Assembly (NCBI GenBank): GCA_014706295.1
Contig: JACSVZ010000022.1
Location: forward strand, 6,218,830 to 6,282,829
DNA: 64,000 nt
Direction: 5' to 3'
DNA from: Lycocorax pyrrhopterus obiensis
Lineage: Eukaryota > Chordata > Aves > Passeriformes > Paradisaeidae
Shown here in pieces: positions 27,777-41,821 of the stretch. A program made the translations under genes and the position numbers. A model generated the notes under the pieces. The model did no database searches and was not told the origin of the DNA. It worked only from the letters and a program-made list of their open reading frames with translations. Each line of letters begins with the position of its first letter. Position 1 is the stretch's first letter.

Positions 27777-30700
27777 TAAGCAATAAACTGAATCAAAAAA
27801 ACCCTGTCAAGTTGTTGGAGTTGAGAGACTCGGGTGTGAAAAACATGATAAATAATCAGCTATTTAAATAAATCCTTATATGGAAGCTTCTCCAGTATGA
27901 AATACATTGTGAAAAATTCATATTTACAGTTCTAAGACAGACTCATCAAGGAAAAGCTCTGCAGGTATTTTGGCTGTCTCAGTATTTATAACTGGAGCTG
28001 ATTCCAGAATAGTTCCAGTTAATTATTCAACAGCAGAAAGTTCTACTAGGAGAAAGAACTTTCTGGAGCTTAAAAGTCATAGGAAATGGGGAACATCTCT
28101 GTTCTTCAGCTGAGCCTGATCTTGGGCTGGAGCTGGTTCTAGAAATGTCACATCAGGCTCTCCACTGATTTCCTTGAACACAAGAAGTTCAGTGTGGGTA
28201 TGAAAAGATGTGACTCGTGTGTGTAACATACCCTGGAATGTGTTCCTGGGATGAAAAGATAATTATCTTCCATGTAATTATGTAGGAGACTCACCAACTC
28301 CAATGTTTTTCACTTCCTGTAAAGCCATTATGGACAGATGTGATGAATATGAAAAAGACCCTTTAAAGCTTTTGGGTATTGGTTTGTTTATTTTTCTAAG
28401 AAAATATTTCCATGCCTGATACACAGATGGCTCTATACCCTGAGATGTTCCTGCCAAATGTGCCCATTGAAACTGACATAACGTCCTTGCCCTCATGGGG
28501 TAGTATAACCTCTGCTGGAGATGCTCAAGTCCCCATACTTCACCCAGGGGATGGGGTGTTGATATGAAAAGCAGACTCTGTATTGAAACTGTCCTCTTTT
28601 GCCATCAGGGTGGCTGGAAGGCCACGTCCCTCTGTCCCTTAGAACCCTTTGGGAGACAAGCTCAGCTCTGGTACATGTCTGGTTTAGATTTTACTGTTAA
28701 AAATGTATTTTTTTTCCCATGTGCATTAATAAGTAGCTGGAAGGTGTGAAAACTCCTATCTGAGTTTATCAGGTTCATCCAGATCACAGAAGTTTCTGTG
28801 CATGTTTGAATTCATCTGCCTGAGTTCTGCACATGAATCAAGGCCCTCAGAGTTCTCACCTCGTGAGCAGGAGTCAGTCCCTGGGCGCTGCTGCCAGCAG
28901 TGTCAGGACACTGATAATGAGGGTTCCCTGGCTGCCTGCTCTCTCTTTCTCTGCTTTTCCCCAGTTTACAGAGTACAGTCAGTGTTCAGAAGGTGACATG
29001 CTGCGCTGTGAGAAGCTGAGTTCAGATTTGATTAGACACGTGATGATGTTGCTCCTTTGAGCCCTGCACCAGCGCGGAGTGGGAGAAGTGCATCCAGCCT
29101 GTTTATGGGGGTTGTGCTGCCTATGGAATATCTGAATGAGGGAGAACGGCTCTGTCATTAATAGAGTGCCTGAAAAAGCCACTTCTTCCTTTATTTCTTT
29201 GCAGTCACAGTGGCATAGGGAGTGTAACACCCCTTTCCTTGGTGTTGGCTGGTAATTACCTGAACTTGGCACTGCTCTGTTTAATTCTCCAGTGCATCTC
29301 AGTAGCAGTTGCTTTAACTCAGTTTTAATCATTAGGTGGGTATGTGGTAAGAGAAGGGGAGGCAGAGATTACAAACACTCACCAAGAGCTGTAGCTCCAA
29401 TTTCTCTTCTTTCCATCCAGCTTAATATCTGTGAAGCCAATGAAGGAGATGAAAGACAGAGCTGTTGTATTGTTGATTTTCTGTAGTATGAAACATGAGT
29501 CCTCTCCAAAGGAAATATTTCCCTCTCCTTCTGTTTAACTTCCAAAACAGAGCTGGGAAATGAAGGCATTTCCTTGAGAAGTGATTAATGTGCAGTTTAT
29601 GTAAAGGACCCAGTTTTCAGCATTGCATCCAGTGCCGCACAGACTTGCAGTAATGGTCCAGAACATGCTTTCCTTGTTTCTCTTATTTATATTAATCAAC
29701 AGGGTATAAATAAATATATTCAGGAAGAACACAAAGCTACAAGGGGTGCAAGACAAATTCATAATCTAATGATGTGTTCTCAATTCAATCTATATTTTTT
29801 CCAACTTTTTTGTTTCTCTCTTCAGTAGCCTTTTTGTTCCAGTGTAAGATGGGCAGGGAATACTGGTTTAAACGTGGCCTTGTTTCTAACACCCTGGGAA
29901 ATGATAATGGCTTTCCTATCACACCACTGAGTGCCTTGGCTAAATACATCATACACATGCAAACCTTTTAGTTTCTAGTTAGATTTATTAAGGACGTTTA
30001 AGGCAACTGCACAGAAATTAACTCAGGACAGCTGATGCTCAGAAAAGAACATAAAATACCAAGAACTCATCCCAGTGCCTTTCCTGCCTGGAAGTGTTCT
30101 TGCAGTGGATGACCAGCAGATGTGTACCATTATAAAACAAGCCTGGCAGCTTTTCATTCCTCTTTGTTCCTTCTTAACATACAAATTTTCATGCAAGTTA
30201 ATTGTTAACGATGCTCATGTGACATTGCAATTCATAATTACACCTTTTTTTTGCTTATGACTGAGCTTAAAGACTTAGCACAAAAGATGAGTCACATTCA
30301 TTGTTAACTCTCTTCTGCTCATCTTTCCTCTGCCTGCTTAATTGGAGGGAAGTTATTGATGGGCTTCTCCTGAAAAATAGGATCTAAAGCTGTTGTTAAT
30401 TTATCCAACCTATGGTTACAATGCTGTTAACTGCTTTTCATTCAAGAAAAGTCCCTTGAAGTATCATCTGTCACCATTCATGGATGTTGGTGAAGATTCT
30501 GGCACGGTTCAGGCGGAGTTGGACACTTATGGGATATAATTGTTGAGCATGAGCTGTTATCTCAGCAGGATAGGGATACCCCTTTCACATCAAAATACAT
30601 TTATTTTGCAGCAGAAAAAACCGCCACACTAAAAAAGTAATGTTTTACTTGATGTGAAATGCAAGCTAAGATGCACCAGATTTCTCAGTTAGAACAGGTG

Positions 30701-32387
30701 ACTGTCAGGAAGAGAATCTTTAATGATAAACGCGCAGAACAAAGGGTGTGTTTGCAGTACAGCGAGACCTGGAGATCCCATCTGTGTGGGAGAAACCAAT
30801 TAATTTCCAGAGAAAAGAGAAAGCTGTTTTTGTAGATGCAAATACCTAAAGCCAATGTGGTTACTGGAACTATTAAAAGTTTTGCAGCACCAGACACTAA
30901 AGAGGCTCAGATACTGATCTCTTTCACACACGCAGTAGTTCCTGCAGCTAACAGACTTTCTGCAAAAGTCTTGCATTTGTTGTAGGACTCTGAACTAAAG
31001 AAGTTGAACATCACCTGTGGAAGGGAAAAATTCTGCCCTGAGCCAGGTGCCGATGCATTCCCCAGCTCTTTGCCTTGATTTGAGCTTTCATTTTCTGCTG
31101 GCAGCGTCCTCTGAGCCTGCACATTGCACGGCTGGGTTTCTTAGGATGTGTGAAACATGTGCCCAGAGTTTACTTTTATTGTTTTTAAACAAACCACAAG
31201 GCAAGATATAAAACAGTTAAAATTATTTGCTGCTTCCTTATCTTGCCCTGATTTACTGAACTTAGCTTTCTTTTGCTTTGTACATCTTGAAGCACCTTGG
31301 ATTGTGGTGAGGTCTGACCCTTCCTTACACAATCTCTTCTTGTGGGTGCTCAGCTGCCAGAGATTCCAGGTCTGGGTGCCAAACACACTCTCCTCCCTCC
31401 TTTTCACACACCACTACAGACCCTGCAAGGTTAAACTTCTCTGCTGGTTTCGAGGTTGGCATTTACAAGCTGAGCCTCTAATCCTAAAGTAAAAAAGGTT
31501 GAAAGTTCATGAGGAAAAAAATGATGGAGCTCTGTAAACACTTGACTGATGGGGCTGAGAATACTGGCATTAAGGCAGCTCCAGAATCTTCTTAGCTTCC
31601 AATCTGGGAGTTGGCAAAAGGCTTTTGAAGTCTCTGAGTGGTGCTGAATGGAGACTATTGCGAGAGTTCATGTCAGGAATTCAGGTGAATGGGATTTTTG
31701 GGGTTTGCATAGCATTTAGCTCTGAATGCTGGAGCTGAGCTGATTTGCTTTCCGAGCCAGCGTGACTGAACTCCAGGGAGCAGCTGATGCTGATTATGTT
31801 TGCGTTTGTCCTATCTGAATGAAGAGATTAAAGAGCCTGTTGCAGTGTTAAGGAAAGAATGATCACTTTGAAGTTAGTTCACCATTCAACAGTGAGATTG
31901 TGAGACAAGAAAACAGCCAGAATTGCAGTTTGGAGTGGAGATTTTGCAGCCCTCCTCTTCCATCTCTACCCAATTGAAGAATGCTTCATTTTTCGAAGCA
32001 AATAATTTCCCAGCATCCGTTCTAGCTGCAAGTTGACGAAATACTCTCCTCACAGAATCATCCCCTCAAACCTGTTGAGCTCCTTTCCAGCTCTGCTCTG
32101 ATGTGCTGATTTTCTGCTGTGGTAAATGCCTCCTCTGGTGCTGGGAGACTGGCTCAGGTCACATCCTCCCCATCACCCCTGTCCAGCTGTGACTTTTAAA
32201 GATGCTTTAGATCTAAGACCAGAAATGTGCTGAGCAACAGGGTGATGGTTACAGCAAGCCCTGCAATTATTTTATTAATTGGCCTAGGAATTAGAGAGGA
32301 AAAACCCATAATATGATGTTTCCTAGCTCCCAAAAGTCCGTGCTGCCTGACGAACAGCTGCACTATTGCACCTCCAAGGTGAATAGG

Positions 32388-32640
32388 AATGGTTTTAAAC
32401 TAAAAGAGCAGAGATTTAGATTAGATGGTGGGATGAAATTCTTTACTCAGAGTGTGCTGAGGCCCTGGCTCAGGGTGCCCAGAGAAGCTGTGGCTGCCCC
32501 TGGATTCCTGGAAGTGTCCAGGGCCAGGTTGGACAGGGCTTGGAGCAGCCTGGGACAGTGGAAGGTGTCCCTACCCATGGCAGGGGTGGCACTGGATGAG
32601 CTTCAAAATCCCTTCCAACCTCACCCATTCTGTGATTGTG
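32388..32640 (+). mobile_element. CR1 LINE 3' end, sense to the gene
   Basis: Forward CR1 motifs appear in order: GGAATGGTTTTAAACTAAAA, GAGATTTAGATTAGATG, GAAATTCTTTACTCAGAG, GGTGCCCAGAGAAGCTGTGG, GGACAGTGGAAGGTGTCCC and a tail CATTCTGTGATTGTG. About 250 bp is preserved. Overlapping ORFs of 179 codons (+) and 65 codons (-) are produced by this repeat. Confidence 0.93.
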
Positions 32641-33161
32641 CTCTGCTCTGGCACCAAGATATACCAAATCCCTGTCTAATGAAATTATTCCAGTCCTCCT
32701 TCTCCTTTTTTTTTCTAACCAGGTTTCTCTTCAGTGCATCTCTTGCCTCTGTCTCTCTTTCTCAGCAGGAAACTTTCCATCAGTGCTTGTTTGCATGTGA
32801 GGACGATGCAAATAGCTGCAAGACTTGGGCTCTCTCTGTTTGGATCCCATAAATCAGACTTTGCATATGCTGTTCTGTCCTATTTATTACCCTGCAGCTA
32901 CTACTGACTTACATGACAGCCTACAACTTACAAACTGTTTGTTCCCTCAGCAGGGTACAGACACAAATTAAAATGGAAGAGGTTTGGATTACTTGCTTCT
33001 ATAATTTTCTCTTTTCTTTCCTTCATAATACAGCAAATCCTTCTTTTGCTGCTGCTGGTGTTCACGACTTTGTGACCGACCCTTGTGAACACTGCTGACC
33101 ATATCATGCTGCCTTTTGATCAGCAGTGTGGTATTATTGAGTCTTGTGCCCCTGATTGCTC

Positions 33162-33221
33162 ATCAGATAGTGATTTATCCAAATCAGATAGTGATTTATC
33201 CAAATCAGATAGTGATTTATC
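33162..33221. repeat. 21-bp minisatellite, nearly three copies
   Basis: The unit starting ATCAGATAGTGATTTATCC recurs at 33162, 33183 and 33204 with no mismatch across the shared bases; the third copy is cut after 18 bp. The perfect identity suggests a recent duplication or polymorphic array. Confidence 0.92.
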
Positions 33222-33540
33222 AGTATTTTCCATGATTTTGAGGTTGAAACTCTAAACACCTTTGTGCTCGCTCTTACATTGTTTTCTCCCTCCTCCCTTT
33301 TACTTAACCTTACCTGTGCTCTACTTGAGGAGCCCTGCAGATAATTTGTTTTTTACTTGTGTCAAAAATTTGGTACTTCAAGGATGACCCAGGGTTTTGG
33401 TACATTGATTTTTCTGCCTTTTGGTGAGGCCATTCAGAGCATGCAGCAATCTCTGAGCTCGTGGGAGGTTTTATGATCATTGCTGTAGTCACAAACCCAA
33501 CTGCTCTTGAGAACTGAAATCCTGTCATAAGCAAGCATTT

Positions 33541-33562
33541 TATATAAAATTATATATATAAC
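33541..33562. repeat. TA-rich simple repeat
   Basis: TATATAAAATTATATATATA is a short alternating TA stretch, low complexity and probably polymorphic. Confidence 0.65.
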
Positions 33563-35578
33563 CACCAGGGTTCCTTAAGACTTCTTCATTAATTTCTCTT
33601 ACAGGATTTAAAATGGAGTAATTAGGAAAAATACATTTTTTGTCTCCAAGACAGAACTTTTTCACCACATGCCTGGTCCTCTCAAAGCCTGGCCAGTGGG
33701 GTATAATTCAGCATTAGTTGACACTGCATTTAGTCAAGGAGACGAAGGAAAATCATTCTGGTATTGAATTATCCTCAAATTCACCATAATGTCTTTATAT
33801 CTCATCTTCATGGAATCACAGTACTGTTATAGTCTGTAGAGTGGGATTATTGGTGTTTCCTGAGCGAAAAGGGAATTTTAATAGCCTTCATTAAAGCTGT
33901 GATAGTTTCATCAGGGACCAGATTATTCTCCCTTCCAGGATTTACTTTCAACAGCGAGGATGAGAATCTTCTGTATGGCTCAGCCCCAGGTGGAGCAGCT
34001 CTTACACTCGTAAGGAAGTTTGATTGTTTTTCATGTATCTCACCTCATTTACAGCTGTCGTGACAGGAAGAAAAAAAATGTTGACTCTCATTCGACCTTT
34101 TGTAAAATGCAGGCCACAGAATTTACAAGTCAATCTTGCACCATGAGCACTACTGTATAAATAAAGCAGAAGAGTCTTCAGAAAAGATTGTGATTGAAAG
34201 GTTTTAAATGATAGAAAATCTCCCTGGGCTTAGATAAGCTCTTTAAATACTCAATTACCTTCGCTGTGTAGTGTCTCTAGCTTATTTGAGTCAGATGTTT
34301 CCAGCTTTTGCATCTAACAGATCTCAAGCCTTCCTTCTGAATATAATCAATCTTGAAGTATTGAATGTGAATTCGTATTGACCACGGTCTTGGCTTTGTT
34401 TGGTTAGTTTATGTGTTTTAAGTGTCTTTGCAAGGTCCCTTGTTTTGTTGAAGCACTGCTGTCAGTTCTGGGGAAAACACATCAGACTGCACTTTCAGGT
34501 AGATTTGTGAAATATTTTCTTTTGTTTCCACCATGAATAGTTTTTCTTACCAGGCTTGTTCCCTTTCTTGCTGTGGAATAGGGAAGTTCTAAGCACTTGG
34601 ATTTTTATTGATATTTTTGCCCAATTCTAACACAAACCTCTTCAGCAGAGACAAGGAAAGGCACTATAGACACGTCCTACACAGTTCAGGAAAAGCACTT
34701 GTTCCACAAGCAGTGTTTATGAGACAGGAGATGGTCACTGCCATGGTGACTCCTTCATCAAAGAGTAACAAATAATGCATGGATTAATGAGAAAGTGTCC
34801 TGGAGACCTCAAAAATGGCTAATGGAGACTTGATGGAAATTTTCAATTCAGGTGTGGTAAAATTTAACATTATTGTTTTAATCCAACAACCTTTTGGTGT
34901 CAGTCCCAGAAAGAAATGCCTTGAGCCCACCCCAGAAGGGATTTCTGTGCCACAGAAAAGCTTTCACAGCTGGGACATGCAGGATTTGTGTGTGTGCTCC
35001 TGCACCACGTTTCTGACCCTGCCTGCACACCATGAAGGCTGAACTTGTTCCACAGCATCAAAATGTGTTCCCTGGCATGTTAAATTTTGAGTATTTTGAG
35101 GGAATATGGAGACTCCTGCTCACCGACTGTGCCAAGGCTTTGGATCTGTACATGAGTGCCTTGGGAATCCTGTGCTGGTTTATCAACACTGAGCTGTCCA
35201 GCAAAAATGTGAGCAAAAGGATAAATGAAGTGATATTGGGGGTGACCTTGTTGTTCTGACAGCTGTGAGCTCCATCCCCGTCACCTTTGCTCCCAGCTCC
35301 ACAGCAGGTGCTGTGCAGCTCAGGAATTCATCCAGGACATAAATTGCCCAGATTTGTAGTGGGATTGTAGCAAATTTTCAGAGTTCCTTCTGTTTCTCTC
35401 TGTATTTATGTCCTCTAACTCTGACAGGAATAAAGCACAGAAAGTATTTTGAGGACTGGCAACCAGGCTGTCACCAGCAATGAGCTGAGCTGTAGCTTGG
35501 CCATTATACATATTCCTTTGGAGTAGATGAGTCTCAGATTTTATTTGGTGCTGTCTCTCCCACCCTTTTCCTTTTTCT

Positions 35579-35592
35579 TTTTTTTTTTTTTC
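35579..35592. repeat. Poly(T) tract
   Basis: An uninterrupted T run precedes CAGG, which superficially resembles a splice acceptor. No coding sequence of the PTPRT family follows it. Confidence 0.65.
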
Positions 35593-38089
35593 AGGAATAG
35601 TGAGTGGTAGTTTCAATCCTCCCCGATTTCTTGCAGGCTCTGGAATGCTTTTTGTGAAATACCAACACCTATCACCCATCATTGCAGCTCTCAGGGTGAA
35701 CAGCACACTGTGCAGCATATTGGAATTTCTAGCATTTATTACTGCCTCAAAATGCATTTTGTGGAAAAAGAAAGAATTGATCTTTTGGTGTAATACTGTG
35801 GAGTCTCTCAGAGGGAGCAGCCTAAATCAAGAAGTATGTTTCAAGGCTGAGTTTTAAACTGGAAATAAACAGAAATACAGCCCAAGAGAGGGAAAGCTGG
35901 AAGGAGTGTTGTGGTCTGCAGGGTATTGTGAAACTCCCTGTATCATAAAAACCTGAAATAAAAAGAGAAGTATTGAGTGGTAAAGGAAGATTCACCTGGT
36001 TTTCATGTGACTTAACTGGTTATCAGGCACTTCTGCTCCTGTTATATATGTGACATTAGGTTTCTAGGGCTGGTGGTACGACTATTGTTGACTTTTTATG
36101 GGAGGTGTGGGGGGTTTTTGAAACAAATCCTGAAGTTTGCTTCATCCATGTGGTTTTTTTCATGTGGGAGAGGGAAGGCTCCCAGCCAGAGTGATCCCTT
36201 CTGGTTAATATCTGGAGTGTTGGGTTTTGTTTGGCTTAGTTGGGTTTTTTACATCCAAAATTCACTGATGCTTAGCAAAGGCTCTGTTGTTATCATTTAA
36301 GTTTTATTTTTGCTGCTTAGATCTCAGTAAGCTGCCAGACTTAGCTGTGGGGTTGTTGTTTTTTTTTTTTATTTTCTGTCAAGTTTGCCTTGATCATCTC
36401 AGATAAGTGAACCTGCAACCTGACCTTGAGTGTGAGGGGTTTTTCTGTGGCTCACAGAGCTTGAGACAGAGCATCCCTGGTTGTTGCAGCTAGAAGAGAA
36501 TCACAGGGAGTGAAACTGGGAGGGGGGAAGAGCTGAACAGATGTATTTACTTGGAAAATACAACTTAGTGCTCGCTATCCCAGCTGGCATATGAACAGAC
36601 ATATGTAAACCACGGAGTGGCTGTGACCTCTGAGCACATGCAAAACACTCCAGAATATTTTTACACAATGTGCTCCATATGATTTGCTTAACTCTCTGAA
36701 GTCTGAGCAACCTCAGAGCCATCTTTACTCAGTGGCACCTGAATTTTCTTTAGGAACCTGCGTTTTACTGCTGGGATTTTGGGGGTGGGGGATGTTGCAG
36801 AGGTTTAGCAGAGGGTTATAATTCTGCTTCAAAAGCAGTTATAACTGGCACAGATGGATCAGATTTATCTGAGGCGTCAGCAGGAAAAATTAAATTATAT
36901 AAATGTAAATCAGCAGTGGACTTGCTACTTATTGAGCGTGGCTTGCACAGTGCTGCTGCTGGGAACTACAGGCAAATAAACTTTCTAACACAAAGCATGA
37001 CCTGAATATCACGTGAGAGCTTGGGGAGGTGTTCTAATGGAAGTTATTTCAAGTGGCTGTGCACAGTAAATTAGCAGCCTCCAGTACTTACTGCACTCAG
37101 TGGTATATAGTGCACTGCCTGCTTGAGAAGCTATAAAAAAGGGAGGGCTCTGTCTTGGGTAAAACCATTGCAGGTATTTGTGTCAGCTCTGAGATTTTTA
37201 TAGGCACCTGTTCCTTGCCTTTCTCATTAGCTGCTCTCCAGGGCAGCAATTGGAGTGACAGCTATAATGTTACCCGCTCACAGACACCTCTGCCCACATC
37301 AAAATGTTTTGCTGCAGGTGAGGTGATAATTTTCCTTGCATCAATCAAACTTCTGTCAGTAAGATCACACAAATGGCCCTCTGGTTCCTGCAGCATATAT
37401 TTATCCTGTTTTCAATCTGAACAGGAGAAAATACAGTAGGTAATTCTGGTAGAAGGGAATGAAGGAAATGACTAATAATTGGCCAGTAAGACACTTGCAT
37501 TGATAGGGTTATTCCACAGCAGAAGAGGTTTATTTGCAATTCCAGCAGTGTGAGTCCTTGTATGGAGTCTGTGCTATTGGCACATGGGGCTCTGTATGTG
37601 TTTTTGTGGGAAGCAGAAGAGGAAAGGCAGTTTATTTCAAAATGCAATGTTAATATTGTATTTAAAATATGTATATTTTTTAATTTGTTCCTCCATTAGG
37701 TTACAGTGTCTAACATGTGCTTTCTCTTACATTTGTGTCTATTGACCAAGCCACTGTTCCAGGCAGTCGTACCGCAAACCGAGAGCAAAAGAAGTTCAGT
37801 TTGTTGCTGGATATGTGAGATACTGTGTTTATATCCTTGGGGAGAAATGAGTCAACTTTTATGATCAAACTGCAAAGAGCTTTGTGACAAAATGTGTTTA
37901 AGTAACACAAACCAAAACAAGCCCCAGCGCTGTATTAGAGCAGAGCACAAAAGCATCAGTGAGGCACAACTTTGATTGCATTCCTGTGTTCTTCTTGTCC
38001 CATTGACCCCTACAGACGCCACCAGGTTTTGCTTTTCCTAGAAGTTCATTTCAGGGGGAAAAAAAGCCGTCTATATGTGCCAGACCTGG

Positions 38090-38505
38090 ACTGAGTGTGT
38101 AGGGATTGGCCTTGGAGCTTTGTGCTGGTAAAGTGTTGGGGTGCACTGTGTGCTGGAAGAGAGACAGGGCTGGAGAGAGAGCCTCTTTCTTGGACCCAGA
38201 GGTGACCCTGGGAGTGCATCCAGGTCACCGGGGATGGGCTGAGAGAGGATTGTGGGTTTGTGGACAGTGCTGGGCCTATGAGATGTGATAATTGTAGTTT
38301 GTGACCTTATAGGGTATTGTTTACCTGTTACCATAATAGGCAATGTCTGTGCACTACCCCAGGTGATTGGGGGACACTGAGGTGAACATCTTTCCTGTTT
38401 ATATGATGTGATATCCTGTTGGGTGCTGGTATTTAGGGAATATTCACTGCACAATAAACACTTTGCACTTCTCCATCTTGTGTGTGGAGTCCTGCCCCTG
38501 CGTGA
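38090..38505 (+). mobile_element. Possible degraded endogenous retrovirus LTR
   Basis: The stretch has an LTR-like order: a G-rich first part, AATAAACACTTTGCACTTC at about 38452, then CTTGTGTGTGGAGTCCTGC, like an R/U5 region downstream of a poly(A) signal. A minus-strand ORF of 152 codons overlaps it but shows no retroviral motif. No clear TG...CA ends or target-site duplication were found, so the limits are approximate and the call tentative. Confidence 0.35.
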
Positions 38506-38596
38506 ATACTGCATAAAGGAACAGAACACCGAGCTCTTCCCTTCTGTCTTCTCCCAGCTCTTACCTAGTGGTTATTCAAACATATTTAGAGATACA

Positions 38597-38732
38597 ACCA
38601 CAGAATCATTATGGTTGGAAAAGCCTTGCAAGGTCATCAAGCCCAAGACTGACCGATTCCCACAGTGTCACCCAGCCCAGAGCACTGAGTGCCACGTCCA
38701 GGCGTTCCTTGAACATCTCCAGGGAGGATCCT
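38597..38732 (-). mobile_element. Diverged CR1 LINE 3' end, antisense
   Basis: It starts ACCACAGAATCATTATGG and continues with GTTGGAAAAGCCTTGCAAGG, TCATCAAGCCCAAGACTGAC and CCTTGAACATCTCCAGGGA. This is the CR1 type with 'TGGTTGGAAAAGACC' near the tail, diverged and only about 135 bp long. It sits just downstream of the possible LTR at 38090-38505. Confidence 0.8.
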
Positions 38733-41178
38733 TAAGGCTCCTGAAAGGAAAAAGTCCCTTTGTGTGCACAGCAGAGAATCAAACGGGGTATTTGCTGAAC
38801 TTCTGTAAGTAGATGGAGACAGGACACAAACAGGCAGCAATTATGGTAGTGATCGCAATTCTCCAAATAAACAGGAATTTGCTTTTTTAGTTGACAATAT
38901 GAGACATTCACCTGCCAGAGCTGAGTACCCAGAGCTGGGCAGAGCAGACCTTCCCTGGAGGACTCCAGACACCTGCTTTTCTTTGTCTGTAAAAGTGACT
39001 GAGGGCTTGCTCCCTGAGGCCACTAAAGTGCCTGCTCAAAACAGCTGTACTTGATATCACTTCATGTGATTATTTCTGATTATTCTAGAGTGGCTGTAGC
39101 TCTATGCCAGGGTAAAGTTTAAATAACAGTGTGTTTAGGGCAGTGGCTGTAGTTACCCAGGAGTACAAGCCCAGGCAGAGATCCTGCCGTGCTCTGTATC
39201 ATGTGTGAGAGCAAACATTTACTCTAAGGCTATATTTGGTAACTTTTGTGAAGAACTGAACCCTGGGGACTTAATGTGATATTTAACTAAGTGACCGTGA
39301 TTGAGGCCCTGAGGCCAGTGGCATATAATGTGACAGCGTGTTAGGATCACTTACCTGAAATTATACTTCAAACAATTTATATGTTAAATGAGTTGTCTGA
39401 TACTTTGGTAGGGTCTGCAGCCTGTTTTCCATTGCAGACGTTGGTATATTCCTGTTTGGAACCATCCCTTGGAGAGAAAAAAAAGAAAAACATTCAGCAA
39501 AACCCTGCTGCGTTCCGTTTTCAGGAAAATTAACAAATGCAAACTTCATTAGAGGAATAAAATCATGAAGGCTGCAGAGTGGTAAATCTTACGTGACATT
39601 AATATTCAGGAAGAAAACAAAATTTTGTGGGATGTACACAAGTGTGCTGGTGAGGTACCTGCACGTTTCTCTGTGATGCCAGCAGTTAATCCAGTGCAGC
39701 AGGGACACACGTGGATGATTTGTTTGAAGATGTGGCTCAGGAGCGCCCCTACCCCTTGTGATAATAGGAAAATTCACTTTTTCATTTAGTTTTCTGTGGC
39801 TTATTCGCACTGAGGGTTGTTTTGGGATGAGACCTTGATCAGTGACAGAGGACTTGGTTGGATTTCTCAAATTTAGTTGTCAGTGGTCAACTTCTACCAC
39901 CTGCAGGAGTGGTGGCCATTCCTACTTCTGTGCAGGGCTGTCTGCACTTAAATCCACCCTTTCTTGCCTCCTTTTGCCCATCCACCAAACCAGAGCTTTC
40001 CATACTGCTTACCTTCCTGTCCTGTCTCTCCTTTGTTTCCCAGTGCTTCCTGCCTCACCGTGCTTTGATGCTGTTCCTCCATGCTGACCAGGAAATAGGT
40101 TTCTAATTCAGGGATAAAAGGATGAGACTTGGAGCTGAGAGTCCTCGATGTCCTTAGGGAGGAATTACTCTGTCTGGAGCTTTGTGCAGTCACATGATGA
40201 ACTGAATGAGGGAAGAATAAGTTCCTCTCCCCTGCCACAGCTTGTGCAAAAATAAGCCATTATATCTTTGCCTGAATCCCAGAGTTTCTGTGGAGTGGGT
40301 GACCCAAAAGGAGACGTTTTTAGATGGATATTGCTGCTTGTTGAAGTCCCTGGATCATCAAGCCACGGGCTAGAACTGCTGGGCTGAAAAGGAGGTTTGA
40401 GTTCTCCAGTTTTTCCAAGGGAAGGACAGGCAGACCATTAGCACAGTGCCTGGGATATCTGAAGGTCACATCACTTAAAACCAATTAGTGTTTTACTTAT
40501 CATTTGAAAAAAGCGATTTCAAATGTAATTAGTCAACAAAAGCCTTTCATGTTCTTTAAAGACCACCTCAGGGAGTGCTGATTTTGGACAGGTTAAGGCC
40601 AGTTCATTTTTAATATCATTTGGAACATTGCAACAAAGTTTATTTCAGTGCAAGACACTTCACTATTCAGTGGTTAAAAAGAAACTTCTTGAAAACAGCT
40701 TTTTCTCTGTGGATTTGTGGTGGAAAAGAACCCACAGTAAACACCACTGCCATCTGTTTCAAAGAAGCAATGTCGGGCTATGAATGTCCTTGCAAAAGCT
40801 GAAAAGCTTTTTAGTAGCTAAAAATGTGTAATTTTAGAATTTTTGTTTGATTTTTCATTGATTTGATTGCATTGAACCAGATGGGGTTTTCTTTCATGAA
40901 GAGCCTTCACCGAATCCATGTGTATGATGCTTTGAGAAATCCATGGCTAGCAACTTTGGAGCTGGTGATGAAGAGATTAGAAGATGCAGTGTCTCACACA
41001 TTTCTAATGTTTAAATATGGGAACAACACAAACCTGCTCTACCACCTACGATGAACGAGCTTGTTTGTCCAAACAGATTTTCTATGTGTAATGCACATTT
41101 TTGCATCTGTCCACTCCCTTCCCTGTGTATTCACTCGGAAAGTAAAGGAACTTTGATTCCAAAAAGTCTTTTTTTCCC

Positions 41179-41345
41179 CAGGGAATGGGCACGGCCCCGA
41201 GGCTGCCAGAGCTCCAGGAGCGTTTGGACAGCGCTGCCAGGGATGCCCAGGGTGGGGTTGTTGGGGTGTCTGTGCAGGGACAGGGGTTGGACTGGATGAT
41301 CCTGTGGCTCCCTCCCAGCTCAGGATGTTCCATGATTCCACAATG
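41179..41345 (+). mobile_element. CR1 LINE 3' end, sense to the gene
   Basis: Forward-strand motifs are CCAGAGCTCCAGGAGCGTTT, GGACAGCGCTGCCAGGGATG, GGGTTGTTGGGGTGTCTGTG and GGATGATCCTGTGGCTCCC, with a tail CATGATTCCACAATGATTTC. It belongs to the same subfamily as the antisense copy at 23455-23900. Confidence 0.92.
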
Positions 41346-41821
41346 ATTTCTCTCTCTGAGGGAGTATTCCTTGTTAAGGTTTGCCACGTGAATGGAGAAA
41401 AAGCTGTGCATTGACTAGAACAAGTACAACTTCTGCATGGGTTGGAAACTGCAGATACAACCATGAATGCTTTTATGGGTCTGGAAACTGTGTGTTCCTC
41501 TAAACGCTTGCTAATTTTATTTCAAAAAGGGAACATAAATAACTGACTCATTCTCCCATACGTCTGCTGTTCTTCTATAGAAAATGCCTTTGCTAACAAT
41601 ACTCACATGTCGCTCGTCTTCTTAATAATTAAAGATTTCTCAGTAACAACCATCAAACAAATTAGTACAGATCATAAACATCTATTGTATTAGTCCTGAT
41701 AAAATATGCTGTAACTCCCTTCTCTCATTCAACCCTTTCTTTTATTGATAGCTGTCTTCTGAGGAGGCTGTGCTCGCACAGGATCTGCTTGACCTCTCTA
41801 ATCTTCCCTCCCAGACTGATG

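Noticed and set aside
35320..35757. 145-codon minus-strand ORF
   Set aside because: The Lys-rich run comes from a T/C-rich tract on the + strand; no domain is visible.
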